Assembly: GCA_029339505.1 (NCBI GenBank)
Contig: JAQISU010000026.1
Location: 3,484,001-3,548,000 of the forward strand
DNA length: 64,000 nt
Source of the DNA: Unio delphinus
Lineage: Eukaryota > Mollusca > Bivalvia > Unionida > Unionidae
Reading direction: 5' to 3'
Positions 25,385-36,921 of the stretch are shown in pieces. Under the pieces are notes generated by a model. It was given only the letters and a program-made list of their open reading frames with translations. It did not search any database and was not told the origin of the DNA. Made by a program: the position numbers and the translations under genes. Position 1 is the first letter of the stretch, and the number at the start of each line of letters is the position of its first letter.

Positions 25385-28300
25385 TTAGTACGTGTATGAC
25401 CAAGACTTATCTTTTCTATCTACGGTATATTGTCTAGGACTTTTACTCGAGTATGGCCACAGCATTATACAATTACAGTCTGCACAGTGATTATCCTGTT
25501 GTTGCTTCAATGTTATGATAAATTGCAGGTCAAGATCGAAGTCGCGTTTATTTTATTTTTTATCACATTGTTCATAGCTATCTAATTTTTTCTTACAATA
25601 TCATTGTCAACATTGCCAGTGGTTTCTGACGCATCCACGACAATTCTACGTAGCTGAGATATTTTCCTGACGCGAGACACTGCAATATAAACTAAATTCG
25701 ACCACTCGATATGATCATCCACAATCCAGACAACTGTGTCAGAATTAGTTAATCCTTGAGATGAATGTATCGTCATTGCGTATCCTAGCGTCCAATCGGA
25801 TAACGCGCTATCAACAACATTGGCATCAACTAAAGCAATATCATTCAACACGAGATTTTTTTCTCCGTCTGTCCTGGTATGTCAACGAGAATATTCGGTC
25901 GTCGCGTATCTGCTGGGCGATAACATAATGGTACCGGCAACTCTGCGAATTTTTCTTTATGTAGCAGAAATAAATTTTGTTGAAGTGTGTCACGAACTAT
26001 CTTTCTACTTGCAACTATCAGATCATTTGGTCTCCACGTATCTCAAAAGTCGTTCAAAGATGTTTCTGAAATTATATTACGCATTACTTCACATTGAATT
26101 TTATTTGGATGTAATCTGATTAATTTTTTAAACTCCCTCAATGTTAAATCACGTGCTCTATGATCGTCAGTTATTTCTTCGTAATAGTCAACGGATCTCT
26201 TTAGCCATTCGTGTGAAGACGGTCCAACAAAGGGTGGTGGTTGACCATGATCGCCACACATTATTACATCAGTGTTTTTCGTCAACAACCAATCAAGAAA
26301 TATTTTTAGATTATCTAACTATACTATAAATATTTCATCCCAAATGATGATCTTCGAAATATATTTTTCTCCTATTCGATCATAGTCCACGTGTCTCCCT
26401 TCCATCGAAGGAACTTATGATAAGTACATGACTGCGTTCCCCGTTGGGTCATTTCTCGCGCAAGTCTGTGTGTAGGTGTCAAAACGATCATATCAGAATT
26501 CTGAAATAGTTCAATCGCACGTGTCGTCTTTTCTGTGTTACGTATATTTGATTTAAATCATTTAATGTTGTTTGTCAGATTCGAATTTGACATTTTGGGT
26601 TTAAAATTCGTTAGTTGGGAGAGATTTTCTAGAAATGGATGACCTATATGCTTTACGAATAAACACCAGGTTTTGACCTCATTTCTGACCTGGTATCAGA
26701 GTTGTAAACAAGCTTTTAAAATGATTGGTTGATTCCAAGGACAAAATGGAGTAAAGTATAAACATCTTTCTAATTTAGTTGGGTCATACGATGTTTGCAT
26801 GATTTCTTGAACGTGAGATTGTTCTGAGACATTCTGGAAGGTCGTGACCCCTTTCCTGTTTACGTAAAAACAGGTATTTAAATTATTGTTTGGGAGAGAA
26901 CAGTTCAGTAATTAGTCTGGGCTTTGGAATACAAAGATATGTTTTATTGTTTGAGTGTAAATCATTTCAATTCGTTTGGGATCAAGAGGAATTTATTGTG
27001 TTATTTATCTAGAAATTACTTGTGCTCATTTTAATTATTATAAAACTAAAACTGACTTTATCACGTGACATTGTCGGCCATATTGGATTACATCGTCAAG
27101 ATTCGAACCGGGAACTATTAGGACATTTTATTATCAGGACTCGTACACTTCCACTAGTGGATTATATTGTGAATTCTTTTTGGATTAATTTTTGGACTTG
27201 ATTCTCTAAAACCGTAAGTTTAAATATTTTCTTTTATGAAAATATTTGTACTCAGTAAATTGTTTGTTAAATGTTTACAAGCTTGTTATTTTCACTTCTT
27301 TCTTTCTATGTTGCTGCTTATTCGAGCCTAAGCACGTAACACCTGACCCTCCAGGTTCATTGAGATAAATCGTTTTATGTCTAGCTACGGGATCATACAT
27401 TGATGGTGCAGACGATGGTTTTAATATCTGATTATTTCTACGGTAAGTATCTTTGATTGGAACATCTGCTGATTCAGAATTACTGAGTATATTTTCTTTT
27501 TTTATTCTCCAACAACCCCATGATAATATTTAGTTGGTCTAGCAATCTTGAATATTTTCTTTTACTGATATTAAACAAATCGGTAGCTACTCTGACAGCA
27601 AACTCTGGAATTTTATTTATGATTGACAACAGATTAATCGAAACGTACGCGAGCATCGAAGATCTGAAATGGGTATACTGCGGTGATTCACCATCAATAT
27701 AACTCACAATTGTACCTAACTTAGTTCTATTTGATAAGAAAGCTGTATCCCGACTTCTAAATGTATTTCTTTTCGTTGTATCAGCGATTATAAAATTTAA
27801 TTCAGCATTGTCCATGATCAATCTTGTACAATGTCGTTTATGATCATATGATCCTCCCTGGGTAAATTTACCTGTTGTTTTCCTGTCAAGATATTTTGCA
27901 ATTTTATTTTCAAAGTCGGTTTTATCAGGATTTTCTTCATCAGAATATTTCTTTTGTTGTGGTAACCAAACTTCGGTCTGCATTCGGTATGATATTATCG
28001 CTTCACTGACAATCAACGACAACATTAAACAATCAAAAATATATCGTGACAGTACTATTGGAGCCCACTTCTTTTCTGAAAAATGTCTACCGAAACAAAC
28101 AAAACAAATCGGATAAAGATTTTCTGTAGACTCGAATGATTTGATACATGCAAATTCGGTAATATCAAAATCAGATAATGTTCCATTTATTGATACTTGT
28201 GTCATCTCGTGTGTCGGATGACCGAATCTTTTAAAATACCCAAAACACTCCGTATCCTAGAAAACTTCCCGGATAACATGCAACCATATCAACCGAGATA

Positions 28301-29473
28301 ACATCTTTACGCGAGTATTCACGGTTCCACAGTCCACCGTGACCATATTCAACACAACTTAATATTATATCATCAAGAAAATTAAACCGAGTTGGTTTCC
28401 AGGAATTTCTCTCTCTAGCAAAATGAGCTGCAACTGATGGAACAGTAAAACATTCACCGAGTAATTTTTTGTCAGGGGTATATTTTCTCATTTTCTCGTG
28501 GAGGGATTCTATTCGATAAATATCACCATGTGGTTTTACAAACTGATCAGATTTATTTTCAGAACTATACAACCACATGGATACAGGATCGTTTTTACTT
28601 ATTTCGTTAATAAAATCAAACATATCACCGTTATAGAATTTAACCGTCCTCGTGCGTTTAAATACTGTTACTGCATTAGTCCACGCATGCGCATTATCAT
28701 CAAAAATTTATATGGAAGCTCCCTTTGATTTATATTTTGATTCGTATAAGATCTCTCCTGTTATCCTTTTTACTGTTATAGGAAATTTTAATTTCTTTCC
28801 TAGTTCAGCAATATCTTTGATATATACTCCGGTATCTTTGACCATTTCTGCCCACGAATTTATGATATTACGTCGGTTATCCGTTAAACCCTTCCCACGA
28901 CACGAGACGGTGAAATGTTCTATTATTCGTTCGGCCACACAATTTATCTTCGAGAATTTCATCGGCTTAAGATTATCAATGTTGGCTTCCTCAAGCGGAT
29001 ATACCCCATAAATAACTGCTGTTACAGGATAAGATCTTTCGTAATATAGTTTATCAATACCAGTCAACATTCCTGGTTTGGAACCTTTACTCAGTATGGC
29101 AGTTTTTTCGTTATGAAGGACAGGATCACGTTTAGCACGAATAATCCAATTGTCTGTATCTGATAGTACGATAAATTTGATTTTTAAAATATATTTTCTA
29201 TCGTCAAGGTAGTTAATGATCATCGCTACTCGTTTTGTCGTTCATCGTAGCATCTATATTTTTAGTGTCGCTTATAATCTTAAACGTCAACCATACATGA
29301 GATGATTTATTTTTCTGAAATTCTTCTTTGGCGTCATGTATTTTATTGATCAAGGTTTTATCTGTCGGACCAACCAGATCTTGCATCGGCACTGGGAATA
29401 TTCTGTCAAGATTAATTTTTTTAATTTTAGAAAGCTCGATCTTGGATAATCTCTCGAATTCTTCTCCCATCAT
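25385..29473 (-). pseudogene. polymerase-helicase-HNH fusion, broken copy in B
   Basis: The pieces align in order with the intact fusion at 43201-46812: N-terminus ([17 protein letters not shown]), polymerase motif A region (VISVDMVACYPGSFLGYG), motif C region where TDS has become TDL, Walker A (split by a solo LTR at 26536-27341), helicase motifs (MCGDHGQPPPFVG, SSQGLT) and the C-terminal HNH (NHCADCNCIM, YTVDRKD). Many frameshifts and stops are present. The copy is shorter than A at three internal sites. Its 3' end meets the integrase end tail-to-tail, as in A. The HNH being present here shows that the fusion predates the split of the two copies. Confidence 0.88.
26536..27341. mobile_element. 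solo LTR inside the B helicase
   Basis: An 806-bp block with no homology to A interrupts the helicase exactly in the Walker A codons. Its ends form the inverted repeat TGTTACGT...ACGTAACA, the TG...CA signature of LTRs. It is flanked by a 4-bp target duplication with one difference (TCTG at 26532-26535, CCTG at 27342-27345). No gag-pol interior is present, so it is a solo LTR left by recombination. The family and its orientation are not determined. Confidence 0.82.
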
Positions 29474-29506
29474 TATAATTAAAACAAGTATTTAAATTAA
29501 AAATAT

Positions 29507-29940
<434 letters not shown>

Positions 29941-29968
29941 TGATTTAAACAAAATTTATTTATATATA

Positions 29969-31006
<1,038 letters not shown>

Positions 31007-31290
31007 ATATCTGTGAAATATTATCGTGTGTTGATTGTCTGTTCTATGCAGATAGCTATATATTATATTCAAACTGTTTGGAAAAATTATAATTGTGTTG
31101 ATTGTCTGTTCTATGTATATAGCTATATATTATATTCAAACTGTCTGTAAAAATATAATCATGTTGACTGTCTTGTTCTACGTAGATAGCTTTATATTAT
31201 ATTCAAACTGTCTATGAAAATATATAATGTCTGTGAAAATATATTCAATTATGTTTAGACTGTCTGTTCTGTACAGATAGCTATATATTA
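31007..31290. repeat. tandem repeat, about four units of 70-75 bp
   Basis: Each unit carries GATTGTCTGTTCTATG, AGATAGCTATATATTATATT and CAAACTGTCTG, in diverged form. It lies in the non-coding region between B's HNH and 129-residue-homologue genes. Confidence 0.8.
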
Positions 31291-31448
31291 ACTAAAAAAT
31301 ATATATTTCTCAGATGAAACCATGGTCAAATTGGTATCGTGTATAACTCTGGTTCCGTCCGGCCGTGGTTCGAATTTTCGCAACGGACAATTGTCTGGCG
31401 GTACCGATTTAAATGGTTTTTCTAATATAGTGCGTTTGATATGCTGGT

Positions 31449-31450
31449 GT

Positions 31451-31490
<40 letters not shown>
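31449..31490. repeat. (GT)n microsatellite
   Basis: About 21 GT units. Confidence 0.95.
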
Positions 31491-31492
<2 letters not shown>

Positions 31493-31649
31493 ATAATCTG
31501 TTGAACGTAGAGAGGTCCCGTGTTTCATCGTAATACGTAATTCACCAACCAAGTCTTCCTGGGGCTCTAATCTGTTGTATTGACAGATTAGAGACTCACA
31601 ACGGGGGATATGTGTTTCGTGTCTTCGTATATACCTTCCGGCACATGTA

Positions 31650-31962
31650 CCTTGAACCTGCTAGAACACTCGAACCTAGAGGTTAAAGGTTGTAGTGTCC
31701 TTAATATGCCTTTGAACCTGCTAGGATACGGTGGTAACCTAGGGGTTAAAAGGTTGTACTGTCCTTAATTAAAGTTATGTTTAATGTGCCTTGAACCTGC
31801 TACAACACTTGAACCTAGAGGTTAAAGGTTGTGGTATCCTCAATATGCCTTTGAACCTGCTATGATACGGTGGTAACCTAGGGGTTAAAATGTTGTACTG
31901 TCCTTAATGTGCATTGAACCTGCTAGAACACTCGAACCTAGAGGTTAAAGATTGTGGTGTCC
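31650..31962. repeat. higher-order tandem repeat, five units alternating between two types
   Basis: Units begin TTGAACCTGCTA. Type 1 continues GAACACTCGAACCTAGAGG (three units) and type 2 GATACGGTGGTAACCTAGGG (two units), strictly alternating 1-2-1-2-1. Each unit holds a small dyad (AACCTAGAGGTT or AACCTAGGGGTT). Confidence 0.85.
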
Positions 31963-32003
31963 AAAAAATATTTTTTTAAAATTTAAATATATATGTTATA
32001 TAT

Positions 32004-32380
32004 ATGAACTTCGAAAATATTAATGCTAAAATATCTGCGGTAAAAAAAATTAAAATTGAAATTATAAATATACAACTCGATCAGAAAAAATATTATGTGA
32101 TTTCGAGTCAATCCAACAACGAAAACTTGTAGGTGGCTATACACTTTCAATGGAGTATAAGATGATAAAGAGCATACAGTCTAAGTCAATAATGTTCCAG
32201 TCCTTATCAATCGTAAAAGATACAGACGTAAATAAGTTCGTACCACTTTCTATCGAAGTAGAAAATATTAAATCAAAACTGTCTCACGAATATTAAACGA
32301 ACAAAATTATCAACACACGCGTGAGACAACTAAAAAAGATTATAAATGAAAACGCTGTTACCGATGGCAGCTTGGATTAA
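32004..32380 (+). pseudogene. homologue of A's 129-residue protein, broken copy in B
   Basis: It starts MNFENI after TATATA. After a frameshift near 32105 it continues as a match to the gene at 40915-41304, with the recognisable segments DTDVNKFVPLS and NTRVRQLKKII. A stop lies near the end. This places B's gene order one gene further into A's order and confirms the inverted relationship. Confidence 0.75.
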
Positions 32381-32462
32381 TTCCTCTACAGTTCTGTTGT
32401 CTTATTCTGTTATAATTTTTTATTATTCTGTTATATTATTTTTTTAATTCAGATTTGTAAAT

Positions 32463-32757
32463 TTTTATGAAATTTCATCCTTTTTTAACCTATTTTAGTC
32501 GAAATCATAGAAAAATCTATCAAAATTGTCATATTTGAAGGGTAAAACCCCGAGCGATTATCTAAATGATTTATTGATAAATCGTTAAATTTGCCATGTT
32601 TTGCTCATAAATCAACTAAACTCGGATATATTTTTCGGAAAAAAATCTACTAAAGCAGACAAAAAAAAATTAAATTAACGATTTATCGAAAAATCATTTA
32701 GAGCGTTGCTTGGGTTTTTGCCTTACAAAAATCAGAAATCTGACAGATTTTCTATAA
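32463..32757. repeat. left arm and loop of a foldback interrupted by element A
   Basis: ATGAAATTTCATCC and ATTTTAGTC at about 32469-32501 are the inverse of sequence right of A (49211-49240). Further in, CTAAATGATTT and ATAAATCGTTAA (about 32561-32588) are mirrored at about 32672-32702. Put together, A lies within the right arm of a foldback with arms of about 150 bp. Confidence 0.75.
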
Positions 32758-32762
32758 AATTG
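32758..32762. repeat. target site duplication, left copy
   Basis: AATTG directly before the AGCAGCAG terminus of element A; the matching copy is at 49205-49209. Confidence 0.88.
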
Positions 32763-33014
32763 AGCAGCAGAGGAGGTGAACAGACCAACTTTTTAGTCGT
32801 CAACGATGCTTCCTTCTAGTTAATATTTACTAGGAAGTCCTAATTTGTCAAATAAACTCTTCTAGTTAATATTTACTAGGAAGTCTTAATTTGTCAAATA
32901 AACCCTTCTAATAAATATTAAGAGAAGGGTCCATTTGGTAAAAAAAAAGACGCCATTTAGTTGACGTTCACCTCCTCGGCTGCTAATGCGCTAACTAAAT
33001 ATTTGATCAAGTCC
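32763..33014. repeat. left terminal inverted repeat of A
   Basis: 252 bp matching the reverse complement of 48952-49204. It contains a tandem repeat of about 46 bp built on the near-palindrome CTTCTAGTTAATATTTACTAG. Its inner edge abuts the stop codon of the gene at 33015. It carries a non-coding copy of the last codons of the ATPase gene that are part of the right TIR. Confidence 0.93.
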
Positions 33015-34349
33015 TTAAGATTTCACAAATAAACTAATTTGTAAAACCTCACCTCGTAAATCAATCAGATTATTAGATTGGTCAGTGAGTTTGAAATTAA
33101 TTCTCGTTAACAAATTATTATGACATCGCATATAGACTAGATTAGTTGGGTCTTCAATAATTAGAAATCCTGGAGGAGCCGTTGGTGCAAATGAATATAA
33201 AATATATCCTTGCTGAGCTTGATTTGATTGTTCGAGATTTATTTGATAATTTCCTTCGATAACGTCACATACTAAATTGAGCGCAATCACTGTTGAAATA
33301 TTCACATTGTTCAGAGCAATATGTCTACCGCCGCCTTCTGGATCATTATTAAATTTCAGAATATTTGCTGGGGGATTCTTCGATTTTTTCCAATTATCGT
33401 GGATTCTTTTGAACCCAATATCAATAGCATCGTCAAGTTGTTTCTTTAGTTTATCCGGATTATATCCAGGGATTTTAAAATCTTTAATCTCCGTTTTATT
33501 AATATTGTATAGATCCGCAAACTTATCATGTAAGATTTCTTCATTTAATACTTCTTGAATAATTTTCGAGTGAAATATTTTCATATCATCGATGATTTTA
33601 TTACCCGTTTCTACGACGTTGATAAATTCATCCTTGGTGAGAGAGCCGGATTTAATAGATATTAGCAGTCGTGAAAAATCATTATTCATTACTGTGAAAT
33701 TTCCGTTAATGAGAGGAACATAAATTGATTCAAAAATTTCTTTATTCAAGAATTTATTAGGAGCATAATCTTGATAATTTTTGACTTCATTGACGGGTTT
33801 TATTTTGTTGGTGATATAATCGGATTTCTTAGGTTCGGGTGGAAAATCCTTCGAATTTTCTCGCGAGTTATCCGGTGGTAATTCAGGCCATCCTAACACT
33901 GATCTTATAGAACTCTGATAAATATCTACAACGTATCCTTCTGTATTTATCTCGATAGCAGATGATAGTGTTGGTTCATGAACTGTTATAGCGATTTTTG
34001 ATTCTTTTCCAGTGAGAGATTTTATTCTGCGTTGAAATTCAGCATTGATCTGTTCGATTTGATATGACCCAGTTGGTATAGAAACAACCTGCCAATCTGG
34101 TGTTCCGTCTTCACGATTCTTGTTTGCAAATACCAAGGAATTATTCGGTTGTTGACCACCAAATGCTACCGATCTAATATTAGGCCAGCTATGATACACT
34201 CGTAGTTTTGCTAGTGCGATCTCGCTCACGGGAACAGGAATTGGAAAATTAACACTAAATTCGGGACGTGTTGAGGTTATTGATATCGTGCTTGTTTTCA
34301 CTGGTGTTGTATTTGTTACTATTTGTTGAAGTAGTTCTTGCGACGACAT
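33015..34349 (-). CDS. penton / minor capsid protein candidate (444 aa)
   Basis: The protein opens with an extended region followed by WQVVSIPTGSYQIEQINAEF, a pattern seen in virion proteins of Mavericks. Its C-terminus (RINFKLTDQSNNLIDLRGEV, then ISLFVK) has the strongly patterned beta strands of a jelly-roll edge. The middle (about 170-330) is charged and helical. It is the last gene of the minus-strand virion block and ends exactly at the TIR. Assignment as the penton-type or minor capsid protein is by position and pattern; a spike is the alternative. No signal peptide or membrane span was seen. Confidence 0.55.
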   Translation of the reverse strand: MSSQELLQQIVTNTTPVKTSTISITSTRPEFSVNFPIPVPVSEIALAKLRVYHSWPNIRSVAFGGQQPNNSLVFANKNREDGTPDWQVVSIPTGSYQIEQINAEFQRRIKSLTGKESKIAITVHEPTLSSAIEINTEGYVVDIYQSSIRSVLGWPELPPDNSRENSKDFPPEPKKSDYITNKIKPVNEVKNYQDYAPNKFLNKEIFESIYVPLINGNFTVMNNDFSRLLISIKSGSLTKDEFINVVETGNKIIDDMKIFHSKIIQEVLNEEILHDKFADLYNINKTEIKDFKIPGYNPDKLKKQLDDAIDIGFKRIHDNWKKSKNPPANILKFNNDPEGGGRHIALNNVNISTVIALNLVCDVIEGNYQINLEQSNQAQQGYILYSFAPTAPPGFLIIEDPTNLVYMRCHNNLLTRINFKLTDQSNNLIDLRGEVLQISLFVKS

Positions 34350-34812
34350 TATTATTATTATTCTGCTCTAATTTCAGCATTGTTGATTTATACAATTGAG
34401 CCATAGTTGAAAATTCGCTATCTGATATTGTTGTGTCATCCAACGACGATGATATCAACGAGGATAATTGCGAGTAACCGGCAGATGCAATATGATATTT
34501 AATTAAATAATCATGTAGTTTACTCTGGCTACACGATGATAGTTTTTTTGTGATCCCAGTTAATATACCAGCAATTGTAGCCACTGCGGAAATAGCGATT
34601 GGAACTACGACCGGAGCAATCATTGTAACCGAAGATAGTATTATTCCAGCAGCAGTGATTACTCCTGACACCGAGTACACGGTGATATCAACTGTGGTTA
34701 TTCTTCGTTTGTATTTTTTGATTTTTATTTGATACTCCTCACAGAGAGAACTGAGTTTAGTTTGAAACTCTTTGACTTGATCATAGCGATACTGATTCGA
34801 TGATGGAGTCAT
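34255..34812 (-). CDS. membrane-active virion protein candidate (185 aa)
   Basis: After a 40-residue basic helical start come two adjacent hydrophobic stretches (YSVSGVITAAGIILSSVTMI and APVVVPIAISAVATIAGIL, about residues 47-86). The tail is Asn/Ser-rich. Small proteins with such a glycine-alanine-rich double hydrophobic segment are common in the structural block of these viruses. A membrane-perturbing or internal virion role is inferred. The last 95 bp overlap the start of the downstream 444-residue gene in another frame. Confidence 0.5.
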   Translation of the reverse strand: MTPSSNQYRYDQVKEFQTKLSSLCEEYQIKIKKYKRRITTVDITVYSVSGVITAAGIILSSVTMIAPVVVPIAISAVATIAGILTGITKKLSSCSQSKLHDYLIKYHIASAGYSQLSSLISSSLDDTTISDSEFSTMAQLYKSTMLKLEQNNNNNVVARTTSTNSNKYNTSENKHDINNLNTSRI

Positions 34813-34884
34813 TTTATTTTAAAAGCGTTAGCATTTTCAATTACAAATTACTTTGTAATTTTGAATCGTGAAAGAATTTTTAAA
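34813..34884. other. short palindrome-bearing spacer
   Basis: Holds GCGTTAGCATTTTC and the dyad AAATTACTTTGTAATTT, members of the short palindrome family scattered through A. Confidence 0.5.
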
Positions 34885-35916
34885 TCAATTTAATTGTTTA
34901 CTTAAATCCACTACGAATTCTACGTACCACGTTACTGAAACCTTGACTAGATTTTTATCTGTAGTCGTTATCGTGAATTGTTCAGTTGTATCCTTGTCGA
35001 TTATCGTTGATACCGTATTATTGTTAACTTCAGATGAACTCGACGATGATATATTAAATTTAATCGGTGATATTATTGTTAATCGATAAATACCCTTTAC
35101 GGTTGCGGCTATGTTTAAAATGTTATTTGTAGGTGTCCACGTATATGATCCGTGTTGAATCGTGTATACTACGTTGTTGACGATAGATTTATTATGAGGA
35201 ATTTTTACTTTTTCAACAACGCTTATCATTCTCATTGCATCATCCCTTATTGCGTTGTTGAATGTTTTAAGTTCATCGATGGATTTTTTAATATCGGGAA
35301 GTGTTATTTCAATTTTATCAAATTGGCTCCCAATAAACTTTTCCATGAGGTTTTTACGAAACGTCATAAATAGTTTCGTGTGTTTTTCATATTCAGATTG
35401 AAGAGTTGCTAGTTCTAACATAGAATCTTTTATTACGGTGAGTTTTGGTGTGGTCACTGGTGGATTTCCAAAAAATTCTAGTATGGGTTTGTCAATTTTG
35501 TCAACTATATTTCTTTGTAATGCAGTAAACTGGTCAAATACAATTATATGATCATCATACTTATCATTAAGCGATTTTAATGAATTCACTGTGTTATCAT
35601 ATGTTGCTAATTTATCCGTAATCGTTGAAACAAATACACCTGGTTTGAGTTTACCCCCATCAGAAAATAACGCGATAGTATCCTCTGCTGCGTCTCGTTG
35701 TTTAACCAAAATATCATTAAGAGAGATATTACTACTTTTCAATTTACCCTGACGATCTTGAAATACAACTATTTCACCAGGATCAACATTTGCTAGGTTT
35801 AATATTTCGGATATTTCATCTTCGATTAATTTTTTAACATCCTTGTTATCAACGGTTTCAACTCCACTATCAGGTTTTTTCAGCGATGATAAAGGTCGTC
35901 CCCAAATATCAATCAT
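34885..35916 (-). CDS. fibre-like virion protein candidate (343 aa)
   Basis: A short N-terminal peptide (MIDIWGRPLS) is shared with the remnant gene at 49568-49943, where it reads MVDIYGRSLS. A repeat-like IVVFQDRQGKLKSSNIS segment follows, then a long helical, coiled-coil-prone middle (about 110-255), and a beta-rich C-terminal domain (about 255-343). This tail-shaft-head layout resembles trimeric fibres, and the conserved N-terminus would be the penton-anchoring tail. It sits next to the protease gene in both copies. The function is inferred from architecture only. Confidence 0.5.
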   Translation of the reverse strand: MIDIWGRPLSSLKKPDSGVETVDNKDVKKLIEDEISEILNLANVDPGEIVVFQDRQGKLKSSNISLNDILVKQRDAAEDTIALFSDGGKLKPGVFVSTITDKLATYDNTVNSLKSLNDKYDDHIIVFDQFTALQRNIVDKIDKPILEFFGNPPVTTPKLTVIKDSMLELATLQSEYEKHTKLFMTFRKNLMEKFIGSQFDKIEITLPDIKKSIDELKTFNNAIRDDAMRMISVVEKVKIPHNKSIVNNVVYTIQHGSYTWTPTNNILNIAATVKGIYRLTIISPIKFNISSSSSSEVNNNTVSTIIDKDTTEQFTITTTDKNLVKVSVTWYVEFVVDLSKQLN

Positions 35917-35971
35917 TATTATAGAAATCTTTTTATCATTTAAATCCGATGGATTTTCAATCTAAAGATTT

Positions 35972-36439
35972 TTAAGGAGATTTGCCGCTAGTATACTCAT
36001 TTACTACTATATGAGGTGGTTTCGAAAATCTTTTGGATATAGCATCAAGTACGTTTAATACTTCATTACCACATATTGGTGGATCAAGCATTGTTTGTGT
36101 TGGTAACGTAGAATACCAAGTCTTCATTGGAAAATCTTTTATATAACGCATAAATTCTTTCGGCGGCGCTAATCCATATGAGTCAAAATAAATAATCCCA
36201 CGTGGATCAATTGCGTAACAAACCCAGTGAGTTCCAGGTCCGGAGCTGTTATCTAAATTAATAATACCGGTTTCAACATCATTTGGTTGTGCCGGTAACT
36301 GATCTCTCATAAAAACCCCTCTGAAATTTTTTATTTTTAATTTTTTAGCGGTATCAATTAAATCAAAATTGGACATGGGAACCATCGGTTCCTGAACTAT
36401 ATCGTTCCTGGAATTCGAAGACCCTTTCCGCTGTACCAT
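35972..36439 (-). CDS. adenain-like cysteine protease
   Basis: The catalytic residues of adenovirus-type maturation proteases are visible in order. His is in GPGTHWVCY (residue 71 of the longest frame), Asp in YFDSYG (86), Gln in PTQTM (115) and Cys in PPICGNEV (123). Such proteases cleave capsid and core precursors during virion maturation. The frame is open from 36439 and overlaps the upstream gene by 43 bp. The likelier start is MSNFDLID at 36376, giving about 134 residues, shorter than adenain (about 200). A C-terminal remnant of a homologue lies near 49990-50122. Confidence 0.85.
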   Translation of the reverse strand: MVQRKGSSNSRNDIVQEPMVPMSNFDLIDTAKKLKIKNFRGVFMRDQLPAQPNDVETGIINLDNSSGPGTHWVCYAIDPRGIIYFDSYGLAPPKEFMRYIKDFPMKTWYSTLPTQTMLDPPICGNEVLNVLDAISKRFSKPPHIVVNEYTSGKSP

Positions 36440-36858
36440 GAACTCGGGGTTCCTGGTAGTCTTAGACCCTTTCCTTTTTTTTTATACCCTTTTCCAGTTG
36501 CCTTTTTCAATGCCATTCCTGCTGCGGTACCAATAGCTCCTAATGCTGCTGCCTTCGCTACCGCTGGGGCTGCTGCGGCAATCAACCCTGGAATCAACCC
36601 TAACAACGGGAATATACCACCAGTCTTTTCCATGTTTTTAATCGCGCTCGTAGAAAGAGTAATCTGAACTCCTTTTTTTTCTTTCAGCGCTTTATTAAAA
36701 TGATTAGTTTGAGTTTTCGTCAGCGATAGTTTATTCCCTCCGCCATTCATTTGATTAGGTTTCAGCGTTATTGTGGTTCCACATTGCTTAGCTGATTTGG
36801 ATTGTAATTTTTTTAGTTGACCAGGTGTCAACGTAACATTGATATTATTATACGACAT
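36397..36858 (-). CDS. hydrophobic core (pX-like) virion protein (153 aa)
   Basis: Two repeats of a LTPGQLKKLQ... / LTKTQTNHFNKAL... pattern, each followed by short beta-like stretches, lead into a glycine-alanine-rich hydrophobic segment (GIFPLLGLIPGLIAAAAPAV, about 80-110). A basic GKGYKKKGKGLRLPG tail with a second GKGLRIPG copy follows. Proteins with this two-repeat plus hydrophobic layout are widespread in Maverick/adintovirus structural blocks and are thought to be minor virion components. It lies between the major capsid and protease genes. Confidence 0.6.
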   Translation of the reverse strand: MSYNNINVTLTPGQLKKLQSKSAKQCGTTITLKPNQMNGGGNKLSLTKTQTNHFNKALKEKKGVQITLSTSAIKNMEKTGGIFPLLGLIPGLIAAAAPAVAKAAALGAIGTAAGMALKKATGKGYKKKGKGLRLPGTPSSWYSGKGLRIPGTI

Positions 36859-36921
36859 TATACAAAACAGGTTGATTCTAAATCGCGAGTCATTTTTAAA
36901 GAATTTTGGATTAAGAAAATC

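Noticed and set aside
31650..31962. CRISPR-like array
   Set aside because: Units are contiguous, with no unique spacers, and the genome is eukaryotic; it is a tandem repeat.
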